Source of the DNA: Haplomitrium mnioides | Lineage: Eukaryota > Marchantiophyta > Haplomitriopsida > Calobryales | Reading direction: 5' to 3' | Length of the DNA stretch: 55,622 nucleotides | Assembly: GCA_049999725.1 (NCBI GenBank) | Contig: JBNGIS010035095.1 | Coordinates: forward strand, 1-55,622 | Part shown: piece after piece, positions 41,709-52,770 of the stretch | Position numbering within the stretch: position 1 is the stretch's first letter | Layout: each line of letters begins with the position of its first letter | Program-made: the position numbers and the translations under genes | The notes under the pieces: model-generated | Seen by the model: only the letters and a program-made list of their open reading frames with translations | Told to the model about the DNA's origin: nothing | Databases searched by the model: none

Positions 41709-42102
41709 TACTTCTGGCGCATTTGAGAGGACGATGTTGGTTTTCGTGCTCTATAGAAGCCACCTATAATGGATGCGGAAAGTGGCATTGTGCATATGCC
41801 AAAGAGACGCTGAAAGAATTGACCATATCGGTTGTTGGAACTCCTCAGAATTTCAAAAGCTTCGCGATCACAAAAGATCTCCCAATCAAAACTCTCCGCA
41901 ATACTTCTGGCGCATTTAAGAGGACGATGTTGGTTTTGGTGCTCTATAGAAGCCACCTATAACCGACTGCAGTGGATGCGGAAAGTGGCAATGTGTATAT
42001 GCCAAAGAGACGCTGAAAGAATTGACCATATCTGTTGTTGAAACTCCTCAGAATTTCAGAAGCTTCGCGATCACAAAAGATCTCCCAATCAAAACTCTCC
42101 GC
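41709..42102 (-). repeat. Tandem duplication of ~195 bases
   Basis: Copy 1 (41709-41901) and copy 2 (41902-42102) both start 'tacttctggcgcattt' and end 'aaaactctccgc', with about 95 percent identity by eye. Copy 2 has an additional roughly 9-base 'accgactgc' block. Each carries the minus-strand reading ESFDWEIFCDREA, so a coding-like segment was duplicated. Confidence 0.88.
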
Positions 42103-42123
42103 TGGGAAAATTAAAAACAGAAC

Positions 42124-43330
42124 TCAAACTGCAAAAGTTCGAATTTGGACAATTTTGCCTCTCTCAAAAAGAACAGCTACCTTGCCATCGATTACTCTTT
42201 GCACGATTCCATAATAAGGATTGCTTTGCTTTGCTCCTTCATGGCAACAATAATACCTAGCATCAGGAAATCCTTCAATGTTACGTTTCGCATTCGGTAG
42301 GGAAAAAGCCCTGGAGAAATTTTCCCGTCACTGATCTAATATTACCTCACACTTACTGCCTCTTAAAGCTGAAGGAGTAGGCAAAATCCCTCGTCTACTT
42401 CTTGCTTTGCTTGAAGGGTGATCCAATTTGGTAAATGGGAGAAATTCCCCCCTTCCACACAATTGCCGATTCTTACCTGCCGCTTTAACTGTTCACAATG
42501 AGAGAAATGAAAAAAGGTAAAATACAAATACTCTCATTCATACCCGAAGACTCGAATGGAAAGCAAGTTAGGTTGAGTAGGGAATTGAGTTACGAAGAAA
42601 TCACTCAAGCAAATGGGCGAAAATTGAACCAGGTGCCGTTGAAGAGATAAACATGACATTTGGAAGGTCCTGGACATGAGGATGCAGAATCGGTCACCAG
42701 ATTTACGAATCGGTTGGGAGGTGATGCAAATCGGTTGCTGAAGTACAAGTCAGATGCTCTTCTTCTTGTCGGTTAAGAATTCCAAAATCAGAAGGGAAAA
42801 CCGCCAAGGTTCTTATAGATAAACTGCAGGGAGAATTCTGAGTTGGAGTTTGATCGAAGAAGCAAACCGATAACGTCTCTTTCAGCAGAAGGCATATACC
42901 GATGAAGTGGATTGTCGTGTTGTGCGTGATCGCGAGGGAAATCGAGTATAGAAATGACGACGTTGGGTAATTTGCTCTTCTTCTCTTGCTGGCTCTCTTT
43001 CGAAGTCGCATCTGAATCGCTGATACTCTTCGACCCCTCTTCTGAAATCGCTCGATGTCTCCATAGCACTGGGAGTTGTTTGAACAGAGTTTGAACAGAA
43101 CGTCGATCACTGCTTCTCTGACTTGTGGCCTTAAGCGGGCTCAACTGACTACTTCCACGAACCGGGGATGGATTAAAAAAAGGAGACTTCGACTGCGTTG
43201 GGATGAACGTCTGCTGATTTCGTAAAAGGACCAGCGCTGGGTGGAGAAGAAGAATGATGTTTCGACTCTGAAAGCCCCTGTGAAGATCTCCAAGATATCG
43301 CGAATTTGTGGGACGCAGTGAAGTAAACAT
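42124..43330 (-). CDS. Candidate minus-strand gene with an SH3-like segment (uncertain, possibly decayed)
   Basis: The last open piece (42310-42124, minus) follows acceptor TTTCTCCAG and reads 61 codons to a TGA. It includes GFPDARYYCCHEG and then NPYYGIVQRVIDGKVAVLFE. The latter resembles the SH3-like core of NdhS-type plastid NDH subunits (GIVQR-x-x-DGK-x-x-VLFE), which is only a local similarity. Upstream, about 42477-42353 reads GRGEFLPFTKLDHPSSKARS after an acceptor. A long open frame (43330-42788) begins MFTSLRPTNSRYLGD and is Ser/Arg rich, like a targeting leader. Joining these needs splices I cannot verify. The normal family tail after VLFE is not seen. It may be a real diverged gene or a pseudogene. 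Confidence 0.3.
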
Positions 43331-43549
43331 GCTAGATCAGGAAAGCGACAATGCAATGCAGAAGCAACCAAAAACAAGAACTCAAGAACTCCGTTGCCTA
43401 TGGATGTTTAAGTTGACTTCAGTCGTTTTTCAGACCAAAGGGTATCCACAAGGATAAGAGTGTTACAGCTTTTCTAATTTTTCTATTTTTTGATAGAGTC
43501 CTTAGGATCATTTTGTTTTTGAAGCATGAACCAATGTTGGATCTAGACT

Positions 43550-44550
43550 GAAGATTTGGAGAGTTCAGCTTCACAGTTTTCAATTAGTAAAGGATCATGG
43601 TTTGTAGAGAATATCTACATCAGGGGAAGGAGGAGCGTCATTGTTTTCTTCATCTTCAGATCATTACGTAACGCATGCCCTTTGTCCACTCGGTTTACAG
43701 CCAAATTATTTTTTCTGGTTGAGGCAGCTTCTTTAGTTACTACAGCTGCATCATGGATTAGTTTATCCATATGATTTTTTCAGTTTCTCTTGGGAAGAAA
43801 TTGCTTCACGAGCCAATTTAAGTGGATTTTCTGAAACTGTTTTCTGCTTTCTAGCAATAAGGTCAGCCTGCCCGTTCCATAAGAAAGGATTTCTTCTGCT
43901 CAAATAGACGTGTTTTCTTTGACCTCTTAGTTGCTGTCTTCAGGTGGTCCACTTTGCTCTGCAGTTCTTTGTTTTTGGTTGCTTCTGCACTCCATTGTCG
44001 CTTTGATACTCTTTGACATGCTTCAACAGCCATTTGTTTCCCTTCAGCTTTACCTGGTTTTGTGTTTCTCTTCTGTCATACTTGTCTTTAGTTTGCTGAT
44101 TGTAGTAGCCAATTCTCTTCTGTCGTTTTGTAGTTTTGGCAACATGGCGAGTTGCCCACTCAATTTTTGTATCTTTGTCTTATCTTGTTAGAGCTTTTGA
44201 TTTTGTTTGTAGAATTCTTGTCAGTTGCTGATGCTCATGTATTTCTCTAGATATGAGCTGTCTAATTCTGGTTAACATTTGGTCCCAACGCAGTATTGGG
44301 ATTCACTGGCACGTCACGCAACCTGTCTTGTTCTTCCTCTGTTGCCGTCTTTGGCTTTTTTCTTCTGTCGTTCCTCTTGTCGTCAGAGGAATCGATTGGC
44401 TACCATGCACTTGAAATGCCTAACGGACGTGCGGAAAGCTCAGAATAACATAGAACTACCAAGCCACAAACTGATGGGAACAAAACCGACTTTTGACAAC
44501 TTATTGAGAAACGCCAATGATCTTCTATCTTGTAGTTTTGAATCCTAACC
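43550..44550 (-). pseudogene. Decayed coiled-coil coding relic
   Basis: The minus strand reads as charged, helix-prone protein in shifting frames. Examples are SKLQDRRSLAFLNKLSK at about 44545-44495, KQMAVEACQRVSKRQWSAEA followed by KNKELQSKVDHLKTAT at about 44040-43935, ARKQKTVSENPLKLAREA near 43850, and KLIHDAAVVTKEAAST near 43760. Stops and frameshifts interrupt it every 30-60 codons. Plus-strand frames here are hydrophobic shadows. I do not recognise the parent gene. Confidence 0.45.
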
Positions 44551-45559
44551 TTATGGGAAGTAAGAAATCAAAAGGTATAAAAGTATGCATTCTCATCAAA
44601 ACTAGTGCCACTTCTCTTCTTCAATTTCCGAGTGCTTTATGTTCTTTCACATTCTTGTGTTTGTGTGAGAACAAGTAGCTTTCACATTATTGTGTTTGAG
44701 TGAGAACATTGCTAGCTAAGTAGCTTTCACATTTTATTTCACAAAGATACTTTCTATTTTATGTCTGTTTTTGTGTAAAGTTTGAAACACTAGCAAAAAA
44801 GAAAATTCATCATCCGCAAAAACAATTTAGCTAGTCTCAAATTTGTTGTGCTTATTTTTTAGTGTTGACGATTTAAGGTTGAGAAAAAATAAGCCATAAT
44901 AAAAAAAATGAGTTCTCACTCTTCCGCTCATCTATATGTTGTTTGTAAACTTGTCAAGGTTGAGTATGTCCCAATATGAGTTGATAGACTTGTGGTCTTG
45001 TGTTTACATTTTCTGCCTTTCTTTTTGATTTCGAGTCTTTGTTTGTCATCTAGATTTGCTTCGTGGCATTGGTCTAGTAGGCTTGTTGTCTATGTATACA
45101 TATAGGTAGATGGTAGCAACTTGATATGATTCTTGATATGCGACGGGTATTGAGAATATTTTTTGATAGATGAGAGTGAAGAGTTTGACAAAAGATCTTT
45201 GAAAAGAAATATACATGACATTCTTTGAATTCATTCTTGGAGCTAATGAATAAAGCATATATATTAATCCCTTACATGTTTCTTTGGGTTGTCTTTTGGA
45301 GTCTTTGTGATTCCCTCTAGTCGAGCATTGAACCATTTTGATTTTTTATGCTCACTAGCTTCCTCCTTTGCATGAATGCAATTAGATAAGTTGTGTGTAT
45401 ATGATTAGAAATTGTTGGTTCATCTATTGCTCATTAACTCCTATTGGTTAGTTTAGACATAATTACAATTGTATTCCATTAGATACTAGTTGGATATTGA
45501 TGTGTGGGGAGATGAGATTTGACACCTCTTGTAGAATTGTAGAATTGCAAACCACCAGT

Positions 45560-46052
45560 CGTGCGTATACATATCGCTTATGCAACTATATTGTCTACAC
45601 ACATTCTATGACAACTAGAGCATACAACAAAGAATAGGATTAAATTGGGTCTCATGTGTATACAATGCATGAGACCCTACAATCACTTTTTTTGAATGTG
45701 TCCTCGAGAAACTCAATGTTGCGACCTTTCCAATATTTGAACCAATGCACATTTTCTCACAAGAAATCTATGTTTCTCCAAGAATTGCAATACCTCAGCT
45801 CTTATATGGTTTACATGACATCAAAAGATGACGTTTCGATAGTAATACTTAAACACAAAAAGATAAAAAACTCAACATACCTAAAAATGTAAATCAAAAC
45901 TTGGAATTATGTGATAGTTTTCGTGCACATACACATTTCTTATACAACTACATCATCCTCACACATTTTGTAACAACTACAAGCACACAACATAGAATAG
46001 CTAACCATTGAGTCTCATGCAGATACAATGCATGAAACATCACAATTGCCCT
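45560..46052. repeat. Imperfect direct repeat, 362-base spacing
   Basis: The segment at 45560-45690 (cgtgcgtatacatat... to ...gcatgagaccctacaatca) recurs at 45922-46052 with about 75 percent identity by eye. The copies could be ends of an old non-autonomous element or a diverged tandem unit. Confidence 0.6.
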
Positions 46053-46189
46053 CTTAGTTGGTGGTTGGGTTCTTTTACACTAACTAGCTATCTATCTCCT
46101 AGAAAATTGGCATGCATCTAATGATGCAAAGACTGGGAGGTTGGGTGCAATTGAGCCTCATCATTCACTCTCTTATAATCTACACCAAC

Positions 46190-46652
46190 CAAAGAACTCA
46201 ATAGAAACTATACACTCACTAATCTCTACAGGAGTACCATCTTTGGGCTCTAAATTTTGTGATACTTGTATCAACTCTGCATGATCAAGCTCAGAAATCT
46301 GTGGTGTTTGGGTCAGCTTTGCTATAAACTCATTAGTGCTTGATGTGTCGTCCTAAACATTGGCTTTCATTGTCCCAAAAGGCTACATGCTCAATATTGG
46401 CAAGGTAGATCTTCGAGAGGCTTGCCTTCTTAGCTGCCTAACCACTCTCAACATCCAATTTATCTTAATGAATGACTCCAACAAATGACAATGCTTATTA
46501 GCAAAAGACACAATAATAATAGTATCAGTTAGAAAGCCCATTACCTTATCTTGCTTATAGTCATCGAGCTCCTCCACTTCCTTCAAGGTTGCATCCCATA
46601 TAACACCAAGTCCATGAGCAATTGGATTTTCCAATCCAAAAAGTAGTGCCAA
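46190..46652 (-). pseudogene. Unidentified minus-strand coding relic
   Basis: An 89-codon frame (46652-46383) reads ALLFGLENPIAHGLGVIWD and KQDKVMGFLTDTIIIVSF. After two stops a further open piece reads NEFIAKLTQTPQISELDHAE and PKDGTPVEISECIVS down to about 46195. Composition is protein-like. No family was recognised. It is probably part of a decayed retroelement. Confidence 0.35.
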
Positions 46653-47279
46653 AACAACTTGCTAAACTACATCCATTGATCCAAATTCTTGTTGTTGTTA
46701 TGACCTCTCATCACTCTAAATAAATCTAATCATGTAGTTTGGAAGTGACTCTTCTACCTTATACTCTTGAAGTGTCTTTGTAATAGTAGGGATATCTTGT
46801 GCATATACAATCTCTTCTAGCCAAAAAACACAACTCACCATCATACAACTGAATGCTACTAAAGAAAATTGATGTGATTTTGCTTTTGGATCCCCAATTG
46901 GTCCACTAAATATGACAAGCAGCTTGTTTACATATGCCTCTCTAGATCACCATCAAAGTTGATAAAACACTTATTTATCCCAAAAATGAGCACCAAACCC
47001 TACAAGGTAAAGCACTATACAACCCACCAACACATCATGGGTTTTAACCTTTGTCAAGATAGTCTAGGTTCTCAACCATTGGATGATCATCCTGCACTCT
47101 GAGCTTAATCTCCCTTCGTATGATCTGCTGTGGAGACGAGGGTCCTCTTAATGATGTCTAGATTGGAAAATGACACATCTCTGTATCTTGAAGCTGTAAT
47201 ACTAATCCCTACATTGTTGATTTTCCCAACATCAGAAGCTAAACACTTGTATCCAATGACACCATCTCTTGTTGATACA

Positions 47280-47689
47280 CTAAAATAGTACAAGCATGAT
47301 GTTGTGTTATTTATAAAAAAAATAGAGAGGAGTGAAGGAAGTGATAGAGGGTCAGCTTTGGGGTTGAGATAAGATTACGTGCCTTCGAAGTTACTTTTAG
47401 AGTTTTTAGGGTTGAAATTAGAAGTGACTTCTAAGTGATCAATTTTAGGGTTGAAATTGGAAGTGACTTGTAAGTGAAAATAGAGGGATGACACCTTCTT
47501 CTCTTGTATAAATAGAAGGGCTTCATTTCCCCACTCCTCATTCTAGAGTTCCTCTCAATTCAGTTTGGTTTTTTGGTTGTTTGACCTTGGCTAGCACTCT
47601 TGGCTTTTGTTTGTTTGAGTTGTATAACTCTATTAGAGTTATCTTGAAGTTGTTACTCATTTGGAAGATGGTTTTTTAGTTCTTTTACA
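47280..47689 (+). repeat. Gypsy-family LTR, copy D (plus orientation)
   Basis: The segment ends '...tcttttaca' one base before the primer-binding site. A TATA-like 'tataaata' lies near 47507, followed by 'cacttctcattctagag'-like leader sequence. It matches copies A, B and E. The left end near 47280 is set by comparison with copy E. Confidence 0.75.
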
Positions 47690-47690
47690 T

Positions 47691-47703
47691 TGGTATCAGA
47701 GCC
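47691..47703 (+). other. Primer-binding site (initiator Met tRNA)
   Basis: TGGTATCAGAGCC matches the common plant LTR-element primer-binding site, complementary to the 3' end of initiator Met tRNA, and stands one base after the LTR. Confidence 0.9.
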
Positions 47704-47721
47704 ATGGTTCTTTTTTATAGA

Positions 47722-48575
47722 ATGGAGAATCAAGAAGCAAAGATTCAAATGATGCAACAACAAATTGAACATGTTTCTCACCTTTTAGAAATTCAAATGC
47801 AAATGAGAAAAAAAAGCACATTTTCAAGAAGAAGAAAGTCATATACAGTTTCCAAAACCAGAAGCATATGATGGGAAGACAGTTTCAGATGCATCTAAGA
47901 GTTTCTTGTTCGATTGTGAGCAATATTTTAGGCTACAAACATCAGAGAAGATGATCAAAGAATTCTATTTGCTACAAGTCAATTAGAAGAAGTGGCAAAA
48001 ACTTGGTGGAGATATCAAATTGAGCAAGTTGAACATGGATTTGTTGCTCCAGTTTCTTCTTGGTAAGAGTTTAAAGAAACGGTGAATTTAAGATTTAGGG
48101 TTCTAAATGCTCTAAAGGTGACCAAAGATCAATTGGCAGAATTGAAGCAGCTTGATACGGTGAGGAGGTATGTCACATAATTTCATAATATTATTATGCA
48201 AATTCCTAATATGGGTGAAGGAGAAGCTTTAGATTAGTTTGTTCGAGGATTGAAGCCTCGGACTAGAATGGAAGTGACAATGAGAGAGCCCACTTGACTA
48301 GAAGAAGCAATGCGTATGGCTCAACAGTACGACTTACTACTATTGACTATGGAATCTAGGCCACGTCCACAACAAGCTTTACCAAATGTTTGTGTGCCAC
48401 TAAATGAGGATGTACTTATGGAGATTGATGCAACACAAAAAGTTGCACTCATCAATGTAGAGCATGAGTGTCTATGCTAAAGTGAAGGATGTTTTTATCG
48501 GCGACAACTTGGTCATATGATTGCAAATTGCCCATGTTGCCAAGGTCAACCACCCACTCTTGTTCAAGTAGTAAT
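47722..48575 (+). pseudogene. Gypsy gag relic
   Basis: Readings in shifting frames include IQMMQQQIEHVSHLL, FPKPEAYDGKTVSDASKSF, QLEEVAKTWWRYQIEQ, ALKVTKDQLAELKQL and EEAMRMAQQYDLL, the Retrotrans_gag pattern. A zinc-knuckle relic reads CFYRRQLGHMIANC, with the second cysteine replaced. Several stops are TAG or TGA at places where the family usually has Trp, Gln or Glu. Confidence 0.8.
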
Positions 48576-48937
48576 TGTTGAAGAAGAAAATCAAAGAAAC
48601 AACAGACCTCAGTAAAAAGATCAAACAATTTACTAAGAGCTTGATTAGTTCCAATAGAATTAAAAGCTTGACAAGAATTCAAAGCACTTTATTTCATCTT
48701 GATGGTATGATTGATGAACATTCATATATAATGTTGGTAGATTGTGGAAGTTTTGAAAATTTCATATCATTATGCTTTGTGAAGAAAATCAAAGCTAAAA
48801 CTTTACCTATCAAGGGAAGTTTTGTAACTATGGCCAATGGCCAAAAAAATGATTTGTTCCACTCGCACAAGCCATTTATTATAAGGATTGGAAAAGAGTA
48901 TAAGGAATCTATGGATTTTGTTATGGCACCCATATAG
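48576..48937 (+). pseudogene. Gypsy aspartic protease relic
   Basis: The 120-codon open frame contains GMIDEHSYIMLVDCGSFENFIS, in which the active-site D-S/T-G triad reads D-C-G, followed by VTMANGQK. Retroelement proteases cut the gag-pol polyprotein. The changed triad suggests no activity. Confidence 0.75.
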
Positions 48938-49177
48938 TATGACATTATTTTTGGGCTTGAAGATCGATCCGCTTAAGTTGATTAGGCAAAACAAAAAATT
49001 CAAGTTACTTTACAAGGAAAGCAATTTTTTTAAAGCATCTTGCGTCGTTGGTGAAGAGGCCCAAGTCAATTCAACATAATGTTTTGATGGAGAAAGAGTT
49101 GCTTGTCTTTGGTATATAGATTAAGCCTATTGTGGACTTGAACATTGAGAGAGGGAAATTTATACCAACCTCAATGA

Positions 49178-49890
49178 TTGATGATATTTTTAAAAGAGTT
49201 TTCACATATGTTTCGAGATGATTTGCCAAAAAGGTTACCAAATGATTGTGGAATGCCCTTTATTATTGAGTTGATACCAAAAAATACTCCTTATAATCAT
49301 TCTATATACCAATTATTGCCACAAGAGTTGGAAGAGCTCCGCAAGACCTTGATGAATCTTCTTGAGAAAGATTTAATTCAGTATAGTACTTTGCTTTGGA
49401 GATCACCGGTATTCTTTGTACCAAAGAAAGATGGTGGATTTCGTCTTTGTACAAATTATCGTGGTTTGAACAATCAAATAGTAAGCAATGCTTATTATTT
49501 ACCATATATTGATAATTTGTTGCATCAATTGAGTGGTGTGCGATTGTTTTCCAATCTTAATCTTTAAAGTGGCTATTGGCAAATTCTTATCAAGCCAAGT
49601 GATGTGCCAAAGACAGTTTTTCACACAAAGTATGTGCATTTTGAGTGGGAGATCCTTATATTTGGTTCACTATTGCTCCGGTCATATTCATAGATCAAAT
49701 GCATCAAATTTTTTATGGGTTATTAAATAAGTCACTTTTGGTATTCTTGGATGACATTCTTATTTTTAGTAAAATTGAAGTTGAACATTGCAATAATCTA
49801 AAAGAAGTATTGCAAATGTTGAGCAATTGGAAGTTTTATTGCAAGAGATCCAAGTGCAAATTTGGAAGCAAGAGGTTATTTACCTAGATC
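49178..49890 (+). pseudogene. Gypsy reverse transcriptase relic
   Basis: Readings include DLPKRLPNDCGMPFIIELIP, SPVFFVPKKDGGFRLCTNYR, SGYWQILIKPSDVPKT and, after frame changes, the catalytic FLDDILIFS near 49745. The order of motifs is intact, but a TAA at 49566 and later frameshifts break the chain. Confidence 0.85.
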
Positions 49891-50099
49891 ACAAGGTTTC
49901 TGCACATGGTATCAAGTTGGAAGAAGAGAAAATTAAGGCCATTACAGAGTGGCCAACACCAAAGGAGGCAAAGGGTATTAAAGCCTTCAATGGATTCACA
50001 AGCTTCTATCAACGATTAATCCATTATTATATACATATTGTTGTACCACTTACAGATCTACTAGGCAAGGAGGTCAAGTTTCAATAGACCGCCCAAAGA

Positions 50100-50530
50100 G
50101 AAAGCGACATTTCAATAGCTCAAGAATGCAATCTCTTCTCGTCTTATTCTACAGCTACATGATCCAAAAACACATTTTATAGTTGATTTTAATGCTTCTA
50201 ATTTTGCTATTGGAGCAACTTTGCAACAAGAGTTTGAGGATGGACTTCATCTAACTGCATTCATGCCATACCAATTAAATACATCAAAGAGAAACTATTC
50301 TGCAAAGGATTAAGAGAAATTTGCAATGGTTTATGCTACCAAAATGTAGAGATACTATCTTTTGGGGAGATGTGCTTATGCGCATAGATTACAAGCCATT
50401 ATTACATGAAATCCATTTGGAAAATATGACAAGTCGTCCTCACCGATGGGAAGATCAATTGCAACTCTTTGATATCAAGCTAGAGAACAAGTTTGGAAGG
50501 TTCTACACCATTCTTGATGCATTGTTATGA
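50100..50530 (+). pseudogene. Gypsy RNase H relic
   Basis: Readings include HFIVDFNASNFAIGATLQQE, followed by KRNYSAKD and, in another frame, RIDYKPLLHEIHLENMTS and RPHRWEDQLQLFD. This is the RT-connected RNase H of gypsy elements. The first acidic residue is present (VDFNAS), and stops follow. Confidence 0.75.
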
Positions 50531-50779
50531 AGGCCGTGTCATCGAGTGAATACATAAGAGGTGGTTAACATTAGTATATTATAGTTAGATGAAGCAATTA
50601 GTGGGAGTTATTGTTAGAAACCATAAGAGGTTTTTTTTTTTAGCCTTGTTTGGGCACGATTGGCTATCAAAGATAGTGAGTATCATTTTTTTTCCATTCA
50701 AGATGGTATTCTCTATCATGACTATCAAATATATGTTCCATAGGATGATGCGCTTTGAGTGGCTTGTTTATAAGAAGCG

Positions 50780-51560
50780 CATGACATTCCTATCTTAGAG
50801 CATCTTGGAGTAGATAAAACTAGAGAGTTGCTTCAGCGTACTTGGTGGTGGTCTAACTTGGCTTGAGATGTTCGTGGTTTTGTTTGTTTGTATGAATGTT
50901 GTCAACAAAACAAAGCTTCAAATAAAAAACTAGTGGGACTACTTCAACCACTACCAATTCCTACTTCTTGTTGGGAGCATGCAAGTTTGGATCTTGTCAC
51001 TTCACTTCCAACAACGTCTCGTGGGTTTAATGCCATTGTGGTGTTTGTGGACAAGCTAAACATGCATATTCATTTAGCACCGATGATGGATACAGCAGAT
51101 GCTCCACAATTAGCAAAAAATTTACTTTGATATTGTCTTCCGTCATCATGGAATGCCCAAGGTGTTAATATCTGATAGGGGTCTATATTTCATGGGAAAG
51201 TTTTTGCCGAGAGTTGTTCAAAATTTTAGGAACCAAACTCTCTATGCCTACTGCTTATCATCCTCAAATAGACGGGCAAACAAAATGTGTTAATCACACT
51301 GTGGAGGGTATGCTTTGCGCGTTCATCAATGTTCATCACATCGATTGGGACAGTTTCTTACTAGTTGTAGAGTTCGTCTACAACAACTCCAAAGTAGCAA
51401 ATATTGGGTTTTCTTCTTTCTTTCTTAATTTAGGTCAACATTCTCTTGTTCCCAATGGTTTACTTTCTCCTTCTTCTTCTAATGTTCTAAGTACTTCTAT
51501 CTTTTTGTCTTGTTTATCTTCTTCCTTGCAAGATGCTCACAACCATCTTACTATTCTTTA
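50780..51560 (+). pseudogene. Gypsy integrase relic
   Basis: The zinc-binding N-terminus is seen as GVDKTRELLQRTWWW and CCQQNKASNKK. The core follows as HASLDLVTSLPTTSRGFNAI, VVFVDKLN and FKILGTKLSMPTAYHPQIDG with VNHTVEGML. Stops at about 51130 and around 51180 break it. It is followed by a decayed C-terminal and chromodomain-like part to about 52070. Confidence 0.85.
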
Positions 51561-52184
51561 AAATCGGCAAAAAAATATGTCAATAGTCATCGTCGTGGTT
51601 CATCTTATATTTTAGATAACTAAGTTATATTATCTACTCACAATCTCCTATTGTCTTTAGATACTCAAGTTTGTAAGTTATCTCGTGTTTGGATTGGTAC
51701 TTTCTCTATTTCTCAAGTTATTTCTCTTGTTGCTTATAAACTTAATCTTCCTCTTCATACAAAGATTCATCTTGTGTTCTATGTCTCTAAACTAAAGCTT
51801 TTTTATTCGTAGTCCATCTTTCTTTTCCAAATCGTGTTCAACTTCCTCTTCCGACTATTATTCTTGATAATCATGAAGAATTTGAGTGGACCGCATTTTG
51901 GCAAAAAGAGTTATCAAGCAATGGTGGCATCCACAAGTTCAGTACAAGGTTTTGTGGATGAGATATGTTGTGCGACCTATGAGGAGGCAATGATAGAATA
52001 TCTCAACAAGGTTTTACCTCAAGAGTCAAGACATGGCATGTTATTGCAGCTAGGTTGGTGGATCTCTTAGCTCGATTTGCATTTAAGAGAACACAATTTA
52101 GACCTAGTGTGGTGTCATTGGACAATTAAAGTGGTATTTTTTTATTGATTGAGCCCTCATATATGGTGAATGTAAACGAGCTAA

Positions 52185-52593
52185 AAGACCATCTTCCAAA
52201 TGAGTAACAATTTTTTAAGATAACTCTAATAGAGTTACACAACTCAAGGCCAATAAGCTAACAAAATCCAAGAGTGCTAAACAAGACCAAACAACCAAAG
52301 AGCCAAACCGAATTGAGAGGAACTCCAAAATGAAGAGTGGGGCAAATGAAACCCTTCTATTTATACAAGAGAAGAAGGTGTCATCCTTCTATCTTCACTT
52401 ACAAGTCACTTCCAATTTCGTCTCCAAAATTGATCACTTAGAAGTCACTTCTAATTTCAACAAGAAAAACTCTAAAAGTAACTTTGAAAGTAAGTAATCT
52501 TATCTCAACCCCAAAAATGACCCTCTACTACTTATTTCACTCCTCTCTATTTTCTTATAAATATCACAACACCATGCTTGTACTATTGCATAA
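52185..52593 (-). repeat. Gypsy-family LTR, copy E (inverted)
   Basis: The block is the reverse complement of the LTR at 47280-47689, with about 80-85 percent identity by eye. Examples are 'gaccatcttccaaatgag' at 52189 against the R/U5 end, and 'tctattttcttataaat' at 52546 against the U3 end. It is followed on its right by the 3' end of a minus-strand element of the same family. Confidence 0.85.
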
Positions 52594-52770
52594 TCTCCGC
52601 CTTCTAATCAATCACGTCCTCGAATAGAGGGAGGATATTTTTGATTCCTCAATGCGATGAGATATTCTATCATTGCCTCCTCATAGGTCGCACAACACAT
52701 CTTTGAAAAAAAAGATTTCATCCTTGCCGCCAAAACTTTGTGTTTCTTAAGTTCTTGAGACATCTACTCA
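52594..52770 (-). pseudogene. 3' end of an inverted gypsy element
   Basis: On the minus strand the reading CCATYEEAMIEYLIALRNQK continues to YPPSIRGRD and a stop, then a purine-rich tract 'agaaggcggaga' directly before LTR copy E. The same CCATYEEAMIEYL peptide occurs on the plus strand at 51969-52007. So the 3' ends of two family members face each other. The upstream part of this inverted copy is lost beyond about 52770. Confidence 0.7.

Larger units (their letters stand above)
44560..47279. other. AT-rich decayed repeat region
   Basis: No intact gene was found. It contains a TATA-like 'tataaaag' near 44577, the direct repeat at 45.56/45.92 kb and a minus-strand relic at 46.19-46.65 kb, both listed separately. 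A reading VGVDYKRVND on the minus strand near 46180 weakly recalls gypsy reverse transcriptase. The rest resembles nothing recognisable. Confidence 0.4.
47280..52100 (+). mobile_element. Degenerate full-internal-length Ty3/gypsy element
   Basis: The order on the plus strand is 5' LTR (about 47280-47689), initiator-Met primer-binding site (47691-47703), gag, protease, reverse transcriptase, RNase H and integrase. Reverse transcriptase before integrase is the gypsy order. Every coding block is broken by stops or frameshifts. No same-orientation 3' LTR follows. Instead an inverted LTR of this family starts at about 52185. Confidence 0.85.
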
